Assembly: GCA_029782365.1 (NCBI GenBank) | Contig: JAKOUW010000234.1 | Coordinates: 58,361-122,360 of the forward strand | Source: Chloroflexota bacterium | GTDB taxonomy: Bacteria > Chloroflexota > Anaerolineae > Anaerolineales > UBA4823 | Length of the DNA stretch: 64,000 nt | Direction: 5' to 3' | In this document: positions 9,401-17,150 of the stretch, piece after piece | Numbering within the stretch: position 1 is the first letter of the stretch | Layout of the letters: every line of letters begins with the position of its first letter | Position numbers and translations under genes: made by a program | The notes under the pieces: model-generated | Told to the model about the DNA's origin: nothing | The model's database searches: none | What the model saw: the letters and a program-made list of their open reading frames with translations, nothing else

Positions 9401-10768
9401 AATGGCGCCGCCGCAGTTACCCGTGCTGCTGCCGTCCAGGAGGGTGTTGCCCAGGGAAGCCTTCTGGCCGGGGCTGTTGAAGATGCCGCCGCCGTGCCCA
9501 GAGGCACTGGCTTCGTTAGCCGAGAAGGTCAAGTTCAATCCCGTGAAGGTGGTTTGCGGGCCGCCGCCTTGCGTCTGGATGACCAGCACACCGCCGCCAT
9601 CGCCGTTAGGGGCTGAGTTGCCATTGAAGGTGGAATTGGCCACCTTTGCCGAGCCGCCCCGATCCACCACCAGGGCCCCGCCACTGCCGTTGAGCGATGT
9701 GTTGCCCAAGAAGGCGCTGCGTGTGATGCGCAGGTAGGGGGATTGATTGTAAATGGCGCCGCCCATCTGGCTGGCAGCCGGTGTGCCGGCTATATTGGCG
9801 TTGAAGGAGGTATCGGTGATCGCCAGGTTGCTGCTGATGGTGTTGTAAATTGCCCCGCCATCGCCGCCTGAGCTGATATTGCCGCTGAAGGCGCCGCGCG
9901 TGATGTTGACCGGCGTGTCAGCAGACGATTGGTTATAGATTGCGCCGCCTCCGCCGCTGCCGCTGGTGAGGTTGCCTGAAAAGGCCGAGTCGGTGATTTC
10001 AGCAGAGGCGCTGCCGCTCAGGCTGATTGCCAGGGCGCCACCCCCGCCCGCCGAAGTGTTGCCGGCAAAGCTGGACATGGAGATTTTGAGCAAATCATAG
10101 CCGCGGAAGTTGACCGCCCCGCCGTAGCCGGAGCCCGGCTGCAGGCCCTTGGCCTTATTGCCCGAAAAGTTGCTCGTCGAAATGTTCAAATTGCCGTTAG
10201 TGTCGATCGCTCCGCTGTCGTTGTCAGCGGTGTTGTTGATGAATGACGAACCGATGATGTTGATCGTGGCGTGGTTCAGGTTCAAGATGGCTGGCCCGCC
10301 GCCAGAGGTGTGTGCATCACGGATTGTCACGCCGATCAGAGTCAGCGTGGCATCGGGTGCCATGTTCAACACATGCAAGTCTCCAGCTGAGCCGCCGCCG
10401 TTGAAGGTGACCGGTCCCATGATGACCGTGTCACCATGAACCCACAGGTCGGGGGCGCCGAGCGTTGGGATGGTGATCACACCGCCGGCGGCCGCTCCGC
10501 TGAAGACAATTTCGTTCTGACCTGGCCCAGCCGAGCATTCATTGTACGTATTTGAACCGCCGCCATCTGTCACCTGGAAAATCACTTGCAGCGCCTCGGC
10601 AAAATCGCAGGCGCCGTCCAGCGATTTGGTGAGCGCCGTGGTTGTGACCGTGACGATGTTTGGCCCAGCCCAGGCTTTTTGATACGGCACAGCCAGCGCC
10701 AGGCTGAGCAGCAAACAAAAGATAGCCTTCCACAGGCTTAGAGAATTCTTGTGCGTCTGTTTTTTCAT
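6440..10768 (-). CDS. Giant modular secreted protein (beta-helix, ASH-type, beta-propeller, IPT/TIG-like)
   Basis: A 1442-residue exported protein. Residues 1-34 form a classical signal peptide (KKQTHK, hydrophobic core, AWA-GP). About residues 40-550 form a right-handed parallel beta-helix rich in short repeats such as SSFINNTA, SNFSGNKA and STFNGNSA with GGGGAI turns, like polymorphic outer-membrane-type repeats. About 555-780 hold two choice-of-anchor-D (ASH-like) Ig folds (VDFGVTQVNVATTAVF and its copy). About 783-1145 form a YVTN/lactonase-like beta-propeller with recurring GVAVSPDGNYVYV blades. About 1147-1430 hold three IPT/TIG-like repeats (GSDFLPGSVVEFNG and relatives). The C-terminus is LYTLYLFLRK, reminiscent of the IYLP tail seen elsewhere in the window. 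No catalytic motif is evident, and adhesion or surface structure is inferred. GGAGGCGTAATT precedes the ATG. Confidence 0.85.
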   Translation of the reverse strand: MKKQTHKNSLSLWKAIFCLLLSLALAVPYQKAWAGPNIVTVTTTALTKSLDGACDFAEALQVIFQVTDGGGSNTYNECSAGPGQNEIVFSGAAAGGVITIPTLGAPDLWVHGDTVIMGPVTFNGGGSAGDLHVLNMAPDATLTLIGVTIRDAHTSGGGPAILNLNHATINIIGSSFINNTADNDSGAIDTNGNLNISTSNFSGNKAKGLQPGSGYGGAVNFRGYDLLKISMSSFAGNTSAGGGGALAISLSGSASAEITDSAFSGNLTSGSGGGGAIYNQSSADTPVNITRGAFSGNISSGGDGGAIYNTISSNLAITDTSFNANIAGTPAASQMGGAIYNQSPYLRITRSAFLGNTSLNGSGGALVVDRGGSAKVANSTFNGNSAPNGDGGGVLVIQTQGGGPQTTFTGLNLTFSANEASASGHGGGIFNSPGQKASLGNTLLDGSSTGNCGGAIQSLGHNLDSGTTCGFSAAGDISSGIANLDTPGFNGGPLSSLLTQKLLVGSAAIDAGDPTICSKAPVNDEDQRGKSRPKDGDGNGSSICDIGSFEKDTAKPGFSSTPVKPGPVDFGVTQVNVATTAVFSMTNTGDINLLVSNPVKGGAYPGDFGITTSFPQTIFPKQTVSIKLTCIPTAVGTRSATLTFASNDADNLAVQYNLTCESKAVPSPGYSSVPAPGATITFPDTLLGSSSNAVFKIHNTGNASLAVSTPTLGGDNPGDFQVLTPFPLNLPSGGADQTVNILCSPSDIGVRTATLSLATNDSTSNQATYNLVCQGKPVPTPYLAQPGTSYLSILLPVGFTNPYGVAFSPDSRFAFVTSYTGGQVMTMGQTSLGGLPLYANRSHVSNADLVGARLLAVSPDGTRVFVASQLSSSLQIFVVDQTNGALAHLYTFKDGVSGVTGLSGAYGVAVSPDGNYVYVSSNGSVGIIRRNANGSYQYIGAFSHTDLNGAHGLKVSPDGQNLYVTAYANSTTGRVVVLKRNPFDGSLSRIQARYQGDCVDQPYICIFPLNGLKGAFQLTISPDGSFVYVASTYSSSVLAFRRSTTGTLSLAQVLLDGVTGLYAFSGISGITITPDGSHVFTSSFNDKAVTTFERDPSTGLLTLETINQRNGAGQPALDGARDTAMSPDGQMLLTAAWTDNAVVEMQKINPKATLTSLLPGSLLPNSRATGVTVKGSDFLPGSVVEFNGANHATTYVDSTTLKFTLSQADIATPGAYPVLVINPLPGGGASHNALNFVVLSALQSPVPSIDHLAPQSVVAGSVAPNATLIVDVYGAGFANTSIVRWNGQNRTTSYVSGAHLTVTLLASDVGQPGLGSVSVANGSTVSNASAFQIAAPGENPAPTITALNPTWVWSHGAASQQALITVSGSNFIEGASVLVNGASRPTTFVDGTHLQVLILGSDLLMPGSLSISVTNPPPGGGLSSSLPFVVKPLYTLYLFLRK

Positions 10769-10974
10769 AATTACGCCTCCATGATCGGCTGAGAAATAAA
10801 ATATCTCGATTAGATTGCCGATGTCCAGCCTGCACTATAACAAAGAAGGTCTACAAATACTTGACTTTTCTTGTCAACGAAGATTAATTTATTTGTTCGC
10901 GTCCGATCCCCTCAATCCCGGCCTTATCTGTTACAATTTCGCTGTTTGTCAATCTGGACAGTTGGAGTTTAATT

Positions 10975-11841
10975 ATGGTCATTTTGCAAGCAATCATTCT
11001 GGGCATCATCCAGGGCTTAACCGAATTTATTCCCATTTCCAGCTCAGCGCACCTGGTCGTGGTGCCCTGGCTGTTCGGGTGGAACGATCCGGCGATCACC
11101 AGCCTGTCTTTTGATGTGGCCCTGCACATGGGCACACTGCTGGCAGTGTTGGCGTTTTTTGCTGCCGATTGGCTGCGGCTCATCAAAGCCGGCATAGCCA
11201 GCGTGATCGAGCGCAAAATTGGCGACGACACTGATCGGCGATTGGCCTGGTTTATCCTGTTGGGCTGTATTCCCGGGGCTGTGGTCGGCGCGCTGGCTGA
11301 AAGCAAAATCGAGGCGCTGTTTCATGCGCCTGGGGCGCCGATCGCTAAAACGGCAATCATTGTGATGGCATTGATCATCGCCTTGATGGCGTTGATCTTA
11401 TTCCTGGCCGACCGGGCGGCCAGGCACACCCGTGAAATGCAGAGAATGAGCTTGAAAGATGCGCTGATCATCGGCTGCGCCCAGGCGTTGGCGATTTTCC
11501 CCGGCGTCTCGCGCTCTGGCAGCACCATTGCCGCCGGCCTGGCGCTGGGATTGAAACGCGAAAGCGCCGCCCGCTTCTCGTTCTTGCTCGGCGCTCCGAT
11601 CATCCTGGGTGCCGGCCTGAAGAGCGCCTGGGATATTTACAAACAAATCCAGGCAGGGAGCGGACTGGCCCAGACGGATGTGTTGTTATTTGTGGTGGGC
11701 ATCAGCGCGGCGGCGGTCAGCGGCTTCCTGTGCATCAAATACTTGCTGCGCTTCTTACAGGGCAATTCGACCAATGTGTTTGTCTATTACCGCTGGGCGC
11801 TGGCTGCTTTGATGATTATTGTGGCTTTACTGCGTGGCTGA
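10975..11841 (+). CDS. uppP: Undecaprenyl-diphosphatase
   Basis: Dephosphorylates undecaprenyl diphosphate to recycle the lipid carrier for peptidoglycan and other wall polymers, acting on the outer side of the membrane. The protein has 288 residues, the usual length, with about eight membrane segments. Both family motifs are present: GLTEFIPISSSAH (residues 14-26, containing the catalytic Glu and Ser/His) and PGVSRSGSTIAAGL (around residues 171-184, containing the conserved Arg). A GGAG ribosome site precedes the ATG. Its 3' end overlaps the convergent glycosyltransferase gene by 26 bases, leaving no room for a separate terminator. Confidence 0.95.
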   Translation: MVILQAIILGIIQGLTEFIPISSSAHLVVVPWLFGWNDPAITSLSFDVALHMGTLLAVLAFFAADWLRLIKAGIASVIERKIGDDTDRRLAWFILLGCIPGAVVGALAESKIEALFHAPGAPIAKTAIIVMALIIALMALILFLADRAARHTREMQRMSLKDALIIGCAQALAIFPGVSRSGSTIAAGLALGLKRESAARFSFLLGAPIILGAGLKSAWDIYKQIQAGSGLAQTDVLLFVVGISAAAVSGFLCIKYLLRFLQGNSTNVFVYYRWALAALMIIVALLRG

Positions 11842-13042
11842 TCTTGGCCCGGCGCGGGCTGACCTGCTGAGTTGCCAGCACCGATTGGTATAAAGCTTCA
11901 AATTTGCGCACCACTGCCTCCAGGCTGTGACCGCGGGCGATTTCCAGGCTGGCCTGGCCCATCTCAGGCCAGCGCGGCGCCTCGGCTGCCAGGCGTTCGA
12001 TCTGGCGCGCCGCGTCCAGTGGATTGCCCGGTTTAAACAGGTATCCATTGACACCCGGCTTAACCCATTCCGGCAGGGCCACGGCATCTGCCAGCAAGAC
12101 TGGCCTGGCGCACGACAGCGCTTCTAACGTCGCAATGCTGAGCAGCTCGGCTTCGCTGGGCATGACAAAGACATCGGCGCTGTTCAGCAGGCCGGGCAAA
12201 TCTTCGGCTGGGATATAGCCGGTGAAATGCGCCTTCTCACCCAGGTTCAGGCTGGTACTCATTTTTTTGAATTCATCGAGGTTTTGACCACGGCCAGCGA
12301 TCGCCAACTGCACGTCGGCGCGCTGGACGCGCTGCATGGCGTGCAGCAAGACGTCCAAGCGCTTTTCCAGGTCAACCCGGCCGACAAATATAAAGATCTT
12401 TTTGTCGGGGTCGAGCCCATACTTTTGCAAGTATGCGCGGCGGTCGATATTGGGGTCGGGATGGAATCGCTTTAGGTCGATGCCGCATGAAATCGTGGTC
12501 ACAGGCACGTGGAAGCCTTGAGCCTGCAGCAGGCGCGCCGCAGCCACCGACTGCGCCGTGGCCGCATCCACCTTGCGAAAAGCGCCCAGCATCCAACGCC
12601 AGGCAATCCACATGAAAACTGGTTTGAAAAACGCCAGCCAGGGAACGAATTTTGCCACATTTTCGGGCATAAAATGATTACTGCCGATCACTTTGATACC
12701 GCGCCGGCGAGCCTCCCACAGGGCGACCTGGCTGACCGGGTAATGATCCTGGATGTGCACAATATCCGGTTTCACTTCCTGCATGGCCTGTTTTATTTCT
12801 CTTTGAGGTAAGACAGAGATATGCGCCATGGGGTTATCGATGAAGGAAGTCAAATTGATTGACGGGACACCCTGCACTTGAACGCCGTTGCGCATCCTGA
12901 GAAACCCGTGAGTTTCGGGAGAGTCATAAATCACCCGCACCGTGTGACCGAGTCTGGCCAACCCCTCTGCCAGGTTGCCCATGAAAACAGCCTGTCCGTT
13001 TGGTTGAGGGATGTATGTGATCCCTGCAATGATAATCCGCAT
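11816..13042 (-). CDS. GT4-type glycosyltransferase
   Basis: A 408-residue retaining, NDP-sugar-dependent glycosyltransferase of GT-B fold (GT4 family). The N-terminal acceptor domain starts MRIIIAGITYIPQPNGQAVF with the Gly-rich turn and HTVRVIYD. DIVHIQDHYP marks the middle of the first Rossmann domain. IFIFVGRVDLEKRLDVLLHA starts the donor domain. The EX7E element is EAELLSIATLE, followed by ALSCARPVLLADAVALPE. It resembles glycolipid mannosyl- or glucosyl-transferases, but the sugar is not decidable. A DedA protein gene lies 9 bases upstream on the same strand, suggesting an envelope operon. The last 20 residues are basic and probably disordered. Confidence 0.88.
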   Translation of the reverse strand: MRIIIAGITYIPQPNGQAVFMGNLAEGLARLGHTVRVIYDSPETHGFLRMRNGVQVQGVPSINLTSFIDNPMAHISVLPQREIKQAMQEVKPDIVHIQDHYPVSQVALWEARRRGIKVIGSNHFMPENVAKFVPWLAFFKPVFMWIAWRWMLGAFRKVDAATAQSVAAARLLQAQGFHVPVTTISCGIDLKRFHPDPNIDRRAYLQKYGLDPDKKIFIFVGRVDLEKRLDVLLHAMQRVQRADVQLAIAGRGQNLDEFKKMSTSLNLGEKAHFTGYIPAEDLPGLLNSADVFVMPSEAELLSIATLEALSCARPVLLADAVALPEWVKPGVNGYLFKPGNPLDAARQIERLAAEAPRWPEMGQASLEIARGHSLEAVVRKFEALYQSVLATQQVSPRRAKISHAVKPQ

Positions 13043-13051
13043 GCAAAATCC

Positions 13052-13702
13052 TTAACCGTTCGAGTGATGTGATTCGGAAACTTCTTCTACTGCGGATTCC
13101 TCGCGGCGGAAAATACGCCGCGCCAACCAAAGCAAGAATACCAGGAATAGAATAGAGCCGCCGAAAATAATGTATTCAATTCCCTGCTCGACGCGCTGGA
13201 TAATGTGTGTGCCATAATAACCGATCAAAATGAGCGAACCGGTCCAGATCATCTCACCGATAAAAACGGAAGGGAACCAACGCCGCCAGGGAACTTTGAT
13301 CAGGCCGGTCGCCACCAGAGAGGGGATCATTGGGCCAACGGATAACTTTGCAAAAAACAGAATGCGGGCAGCATGTTCGTGCAGCCCGGCCTCCAGCCGT
13401 TCCAGGTAGCTGCGGTTAATCCCCATCCGCTTGCCAAATTTCAGAAACCACTCCATTTTGCCGAGATATCCGAGTGTGTACCAAAGCGTGTCCGCTGTCA
13501 GATTGCCCAGGGAAGCGAAAATGAAAACAGGTATCGGCCGCATAATGCCCGCCGAGGCCGCCGCCGCGCCCAACAGGGTGGCGATCGGTCCTTCCACAGC
13601 GACCAGCACAGCGAGCGCAAAATAACTCCAGGGTCCCCATTCTGGAAGCTGGCCGCTAAACAAGTGGATGCCAATTTGGCGTAAAAATTCCAGGATATCC
13701 AT
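13052..13702 (-). CDS. DedA family membrane protein
   Basis: A 216-residue integral membrane protein of the DedA/SNARE-associated family, whose characterised members flip undecaprenyl phosphate or phosphatidylethanolamine. Family features are a re-entrant region with VLVAVEGPIATLLGAAAASAG and a conserved ILFFAKLSVGPMIPSLVATGLIKVPWRRWFP segment (the F-x-R-x-x-P-like element is here K-x-x-x-G-P), followed by two C-terminal membrane helices. A basic/acidic tail follows. I start at ATG 13702; the TTG one codon earlier is less likely. It is co-oriented with, and 9 bases from, the glycosyltransferase. A lipid-carrier role near uppP is plausible. Confidence 0.8.
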   Translation of the reverse strand: MDILEFLRQIGIHLFSGQLPEWGPWSYFALAVLVAVEGPIATLLGAAAASAGIMRPIPVFIFASLGNLTADTLWYTLGYLGKMEWFLKFGKRMGINRSYLERLEAGLHEHAARILFFAKLSVGPMIPSLVATGLIKVPWRRWFPSVFIGEMIWTGSLILIGYYGTHIIQRVEQGIEYIIFGGSILFLVFLLWLARRIFRREESAVEEVSESHHSNG

Positions 13703-14072
13703 CAATTATCTCAAGTCCCTTGTGCAGCGCGATTTGTTGCGCCATTTTTGTCTGTTGAAACAGGCTGCTGAAGGGTGGAGCAGCCCAGTATTCCACCACC
13801 ATTTCATCCTGCGAACCGAGCTTGGAAACCGGTCGAGACTGCTGCCGTGTTCAGCATTTTACCGCGTTTTAGTGTAACCTGTGTAAATTACCTCACAAGG
13901 ATGCAGTCAACACGCGTCATCTATTTATTTTAGAATGACAGTCAGCGATTTGGAGGCTTGTGTTTTCCCTTGCAAAAAGTAGTGGTGGTGGTATTCTTAA
14001 CTATTATAACTCAGTCTGCAGGCGGCACGCCGAAGGCGCCTGGAAGATCCCTTTATGACTAAGGAGCGTAAA
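13703..14072. promoter_or_regulatory. Divergent intergenic region with a promoter-like element
   Basis: About 370 bases between the divergent DedA and coiled-coil genes. On the plus strand TTGCAA (13970-13975), a 16-base spacer and TATTCT (13992-13997) make a plausible promoter for the rightward gene. A 7-bp inverted repeat, GGCTGCT/AGCAGCC (13763-13769 and 13779-13785), lies in the leader side of the DedA gene. No reading frame or RNA gene is convincing here. Confidence 0.45.
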
Positions 14073-14678
14073 ATGCTGGTCCAGCTTAAAAACTCTCTCG
14101 CGCATTGGTTAAATTCCGCAAATGACTTTCTAGACCAGTATGTGCTTCCCTGGCCTGTTCGCTTTCTGACTTTTCGTTTTGTCATTCTCATTACCATTGG
14201 CTTGCTGATTCCTTTAATCCTGTTTGCCGGGAATACCGTTCTGGTATTGATGGTCAATAGTTATCTGAACACGATGAGCGTCGCGGTCAGCTCTATAGTG
14301 CTGCTGTACGCCACGATCTCTGAGGCGCGCCAAAAGCAAATCGCTGACTTGCAGGAGAAACGCGCCCAGGAAGACCACAGTCATGTCACCGAGATGCACC
14401 AGCTAATCCTTGAAAGCCTGCAAAACCAGCGCCAGGAAATTGAAGACCTGAAAAAACTGGTGGCAACTCTGTCGGGACAATCGTATGAATCCGAAACGCT
14501 GGCTCCGGTGCAAGATTTGAAAGAACTGCACCCGCGCGGCAGTCAGCGCTTTGCCGAAGGCGAGCCGCACCAACGGTTTGATGAACAACTGCCGCATAAT
14601 GTCCTGGTTACCACGGTGCGTGACAGTCTGCGCTCGGCGCGCAAGCGCAGCGCTGGGCGTAAGAACACCAACTTGTAA
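14073..14678 (+). CDS. Small two-helix membrane protein with coiled coil
   Basis: 201 residues from the ATG at 14073, chosen because AAGGAG lies six bases upstream; an in-frame ATG at 14055 precedes that ribosome site. Two adjacent hydrophobic helices (about residues 31-70) are followed by a long charged heptad-like helix, ARQKQIADLQEKRAQEDHSH to QNQRQEIEDLKKL (about residues 85-140), and a basic, disordered tail ending SARKRSAGRKNTNL. The layout (paired helices then a coiled coil) resembles DUF1003 or low-affinity iron permease-like proteins, but I cannot confirm membership. Function unknown. Confidence 0.7.
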   Translation: MLVQLKNSLAHWLNSANDFLDQYVLPWPVRFLTFRFVILITIGLLIPLILFAGNTVLVLMVNSYLNTMSVAVSSIVLLYATISEARQKQIADLQEKRAQEDHSHVTEMHQLILESLQNQRQEIEDLKKLVATLSGQSYESETLAPVQDLKELHPRGSQRFAEGEPHQRFDEQLPHNVLVTTVRDSLRSARKRSAGRKNTNL

Positions 14679-14704
14679 GGGCATGGCAGGCTTTGGGGCG
14701 GGTG

Positions 14705-15442
14705 CTAGCCGCCGGATGGCACCAACGTCATTCCCAACAGCAGGAAAACCAGGAAGCCCACGAAAAATGTGGCAGTAGCCAGCGGGCTTTCTGGTTCTTT
14801 ATGCGCCTCGACCAGCAGCTCTTCCGTTACCAGATAGAGCAAGGCAGCCAGGCCGAAAGAGAGCAACTCTTCCATGACGGAGGGCGGAATGTACTGGATG
14901 ATCAGCGCGCCCAGCGCTGCCCCGATCAGGATGATCAGAAAGAGCGAAGAGGTGGTCATCAGGACTTTTTGCCTGCTTTTCTGGGTTTTCCCAAGCGCGC
15001 TGGAGACAGCCAGGCCGAGGGAGAGCAGTTCCAGAGTCAGCGCCAGCGTCAGCAAACGCCCCTGGTTGGCCCCGGCCGCGAAGGCAACCCCAATCAGAAA
15101 GCCGTCTAAAAAAATGTCGATGCCAACGCCAACCATTAACCCCAGCGGCAGGCCGCTGGCCCCATTCTTCTTTTCCAGTTCGTGGCTGAGGGTGCGCATG
15201 CCGAGCATGACCGCAATGCCGAGGATAAATCCGAAAGAAAGCTCCAGGTATTTCGAGTGGTCGCGGGTGATTTCGGGCAGCAGTTCCACTGCCACCACCG
15301 AGAAAACCACTCCAGCCGCCAGGTGCTGGATATAACTGCGCGCAGTGGGGGTGGGCGGCTTGAAAGAGGCAATCACGGCGCCCAGAATCGCGCCAGCGAC
15401 CGGAAAGAGGGCAAAGGACACAATGCTCAGGAATGAAATCAT
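14705..15442 (-). CDS. ZIP-family metal transporter
   Basis: A 245-residue membrane protein with eight hydrophobic segments, the size of bacterial ZIP transporters that import Zn2+ or other divalent metals. The metal-path motifs of helices IV and V appear as HLAAGVVFSVVAVELLPE (helix II region) and GIDIFLDGFLIGVAFAAG, with acidic/His residues and a further TEELLVEAHKE near the C-terminus. Helix IV carries Asp rather than the canonical HNFPEG, as in the GufA-like or divergent ZIP branch, so metal choice is uncertain. Its start codon overlaps the stop of the dCMP deaminase gene by four bases, indicating translational coupling. Confidence 0.8.
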   Translation of the reverse strand: MISFLSIVSFALFPVAGAILGAVIASFKPPTPTARSYIQHLAAGVVFSVVAVELLPEITRDHSKYLELSFGFILGIAVMLGMRTLSHELEKKNGASGLPLGLMVGVGIDIFLDGFLIGVAFAAGANQGRLLTLALTLELLSLGLAVSSALGKTQKSRQKVLMTTSSLFLIILIGAALGALIIQYIPPSVMEELLSFGLAALLYLVTEELLVEAHKEPESPLATATFFVGFLVFLLLGMTLVPSGG

Positions 15443-15891
15443 TGGGATTCGCTTTCGTAGGTCGAGTTTTGTTCGGGCAGCTGCACCAACTCAATCTCCG
15501 CAAGGCGCAGAAAATCGAGCGTGTTTTCATCTACCCTGTATTGTTTGTCAAAAACGATGCGCACGATGCCGGCGTTGATCAGCATCTTGGCGCAGTTCAG
15601 GCAGGGGAAATGGGTAACATAAACGCTGGCGCCTTTGCTGGATACGCCGTGCAGGGCGGCCTGGATGATGGCATTGGCCTCTGCATGGATGGTGCGCACA
15701 CAGTGACCGTCCACCATTAAGTGCCCCACTTCGTCACAGTGCGGCTGACCGGCTGGCGAGCCGTTGAAACCGGTAGTCAGGATGCGCTTTTCGCGCACCA
15801 AAACAGCGCCCACGTCGGCGCGGCTGCAGGTGCTGCGCGCTGCCACGTCGTGAGCAATTTTCATGAAATACGTATCCCAATCTGGTCGCAT
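15439..15891 (-). CDS. dCMP deaminase / ComEB-type cytidine deaminase
   Basis: 150 residues of the zinc-dependent cytidine/deoxycytidylate deaminase fold. The catalytic site is clear: TIHAEANAI (zinc His and proton-shuttling Glu) and HFPCLNCAKMLINAG (two zinc Cys). The N-terminus RPDWDTYFMKIAHDVAARSTCSR and the TGFNGSPAGQPHC insert are typical of dCMP deaminases, which make dUMP for thymidylate synthesis. A GAGGAGAT ribosome site precedes the ATG. It is coupled by a 4-base overlap to a ZIP transporter, perhaps for zinc supply, though this link is only suggestive. Confidence 0.9.
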   Translation of the reverse strand: MRPDWDTYFMKIAHDVAARSTCSRADVGAVLVREKRILTTGFNGSPAGQPHCDEVGHLMVDGHCVRTIHAEANAIIQAALHGVSSKGASVYVTHFPCLNCAKMLINAGIVRIVFDKQYRVDENTLDFLRLAEIELVQLPEQNSTYESESQ

Positions 15892-15952
15892 CTATTGATC
15901 TCCTCAGCCTGTTCAATCACCGCTCCCGGCTGTTCATCACTCTTCGATTGTA

Positions 15953-17147
15953 TCATTCATAGCGGAATCTCCAGAGACCGACTACCAGGAAAAGCGCCGC
16001 AAATCCCAGCAGCACACCACAGGCAGGCAGCACCTGCACCAATCCCTGCCCGCGCAGAGTCAGGTCGAGCAGGCCTTGCATCGCCCAGGTGGTGGGCAGC
16101 ACCCGCACCAGGCTGCGCACGAAAACTGGGAACAGCTCCAAGGGATACCAACAGCCGCCCAAAAGCGCCATCACCATACCCAACATGACGCTCATGCCGC
16201 TCGCCTGGCCTTCCGTTTTGATAAAGGTGCCCAGGGTGGTGCCCAGCGCGGCAGCCGCCAGGGCAAACGTGATCATCACCAGCGCCAACCCCGCCAGGTC
16301 GCGCCCCCAGTTGATTTTCATCACCAGCATGCCGAAACCAATCAATAGGCTCATTTGTGCCAGGGCGATCAGCACCTGACCCAGGATCGTGCCCAATAAA
16401 AACTGCCTTTGATGTCGGTGTGGTCAACAGGCGGCGCAGTGTGCCCTGCTGGCGCTCGTAGGCGAACAGGCCTGAGATTCCCAGCAACGGGATGAAAACC
16501 CAGGTGATCAACTGACCCGCCGAGGCGTTGACAGCCGGGTCATACGTCACCGGATTGCTGTCGATGGCGGTTTCGACGCTCAATCCAGCCGGCGCCTGCT
16601 CAATCAGTTTATTGGCCTGCACCAGCGATTGATCGAAATACGCCTGCCGAGCCGCCGGGCTGTCGAATGGCTGGATCGCTTCCGCCTGTTGTACCGCTTC
16701 CAAGGCGACCTGCACAGCCTGGCTGGTGCGCTGCATGGCAACTTGCACAGCGCGCGCAGCGGCCAGGGCGTTCAGGTTGTTGGGTTGTTGGCGCAGCTCC
16801 AGCTCGGCCTGCCCCTGTTGCAGACGGGAGGTATTGAAACCTGCCGGGATGATCAGCAGCGCCGATGCCTGGCGCTGGCTGAACTGGCTTTCGGCTTCGG
16901 CCAGCGTCAGCACAACAGGCCGCACAGAGCTGGATTGTTCAAGCGCCCTGAGGAGATCAGAGGAAAGCGGTGAGCTGGCCTCGTCCACCACGAGCAAACC
17001 GATGCGCGCATCTTGGTTTCCGGATGGAGCGCCGCCCGCCAGGATGAAGGTGAAAACCAACGGCAGAATTAGGAAAAACAGCCACTCAATCGGGCTGCTG
17101 AAGCGCAGTACCACATCTTTCCAGATAATGACTATGATCTTCTTCAC
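15953..17147 (-). CDS. ABC-2 type permease, second subunit, with a one-base frameshift
   Basis: An ABC-2 exporter permease: an N-terminal membrane helix, a large extracytoplasmic domain (about residues 40-215), then a membrane block. In the original frame the protein reads normally to RRLLTTPTSKAVF and then turns into nonsense (HDPGSGADRPG...). In the adjacent frame the expected continuation LLGTILGQVLIALAQMSLL runs on to the natural end WRFRYE and a stop at 15953. The switch falls in an A5 run at 16398-16402 (T5 in the coding strand). Removing one base restores a full permease of about 398 residues. This is either a homopolymer sequencing error or a real disabling mutation. It follows the first permease by 3 bases and is the last gene of a three-gene exporter operon. 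Confidence 0.85.
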
Positions 17148-17150
17148 AGC

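Noticed and set aside
6440..10768. Possible CRISPR-like or tandem DNA repeats inside the giant gene
   Set aside because: The periodicity is at protein level (beta-helix and propeller repeats); DNA units are too divergent to be a repeat array.
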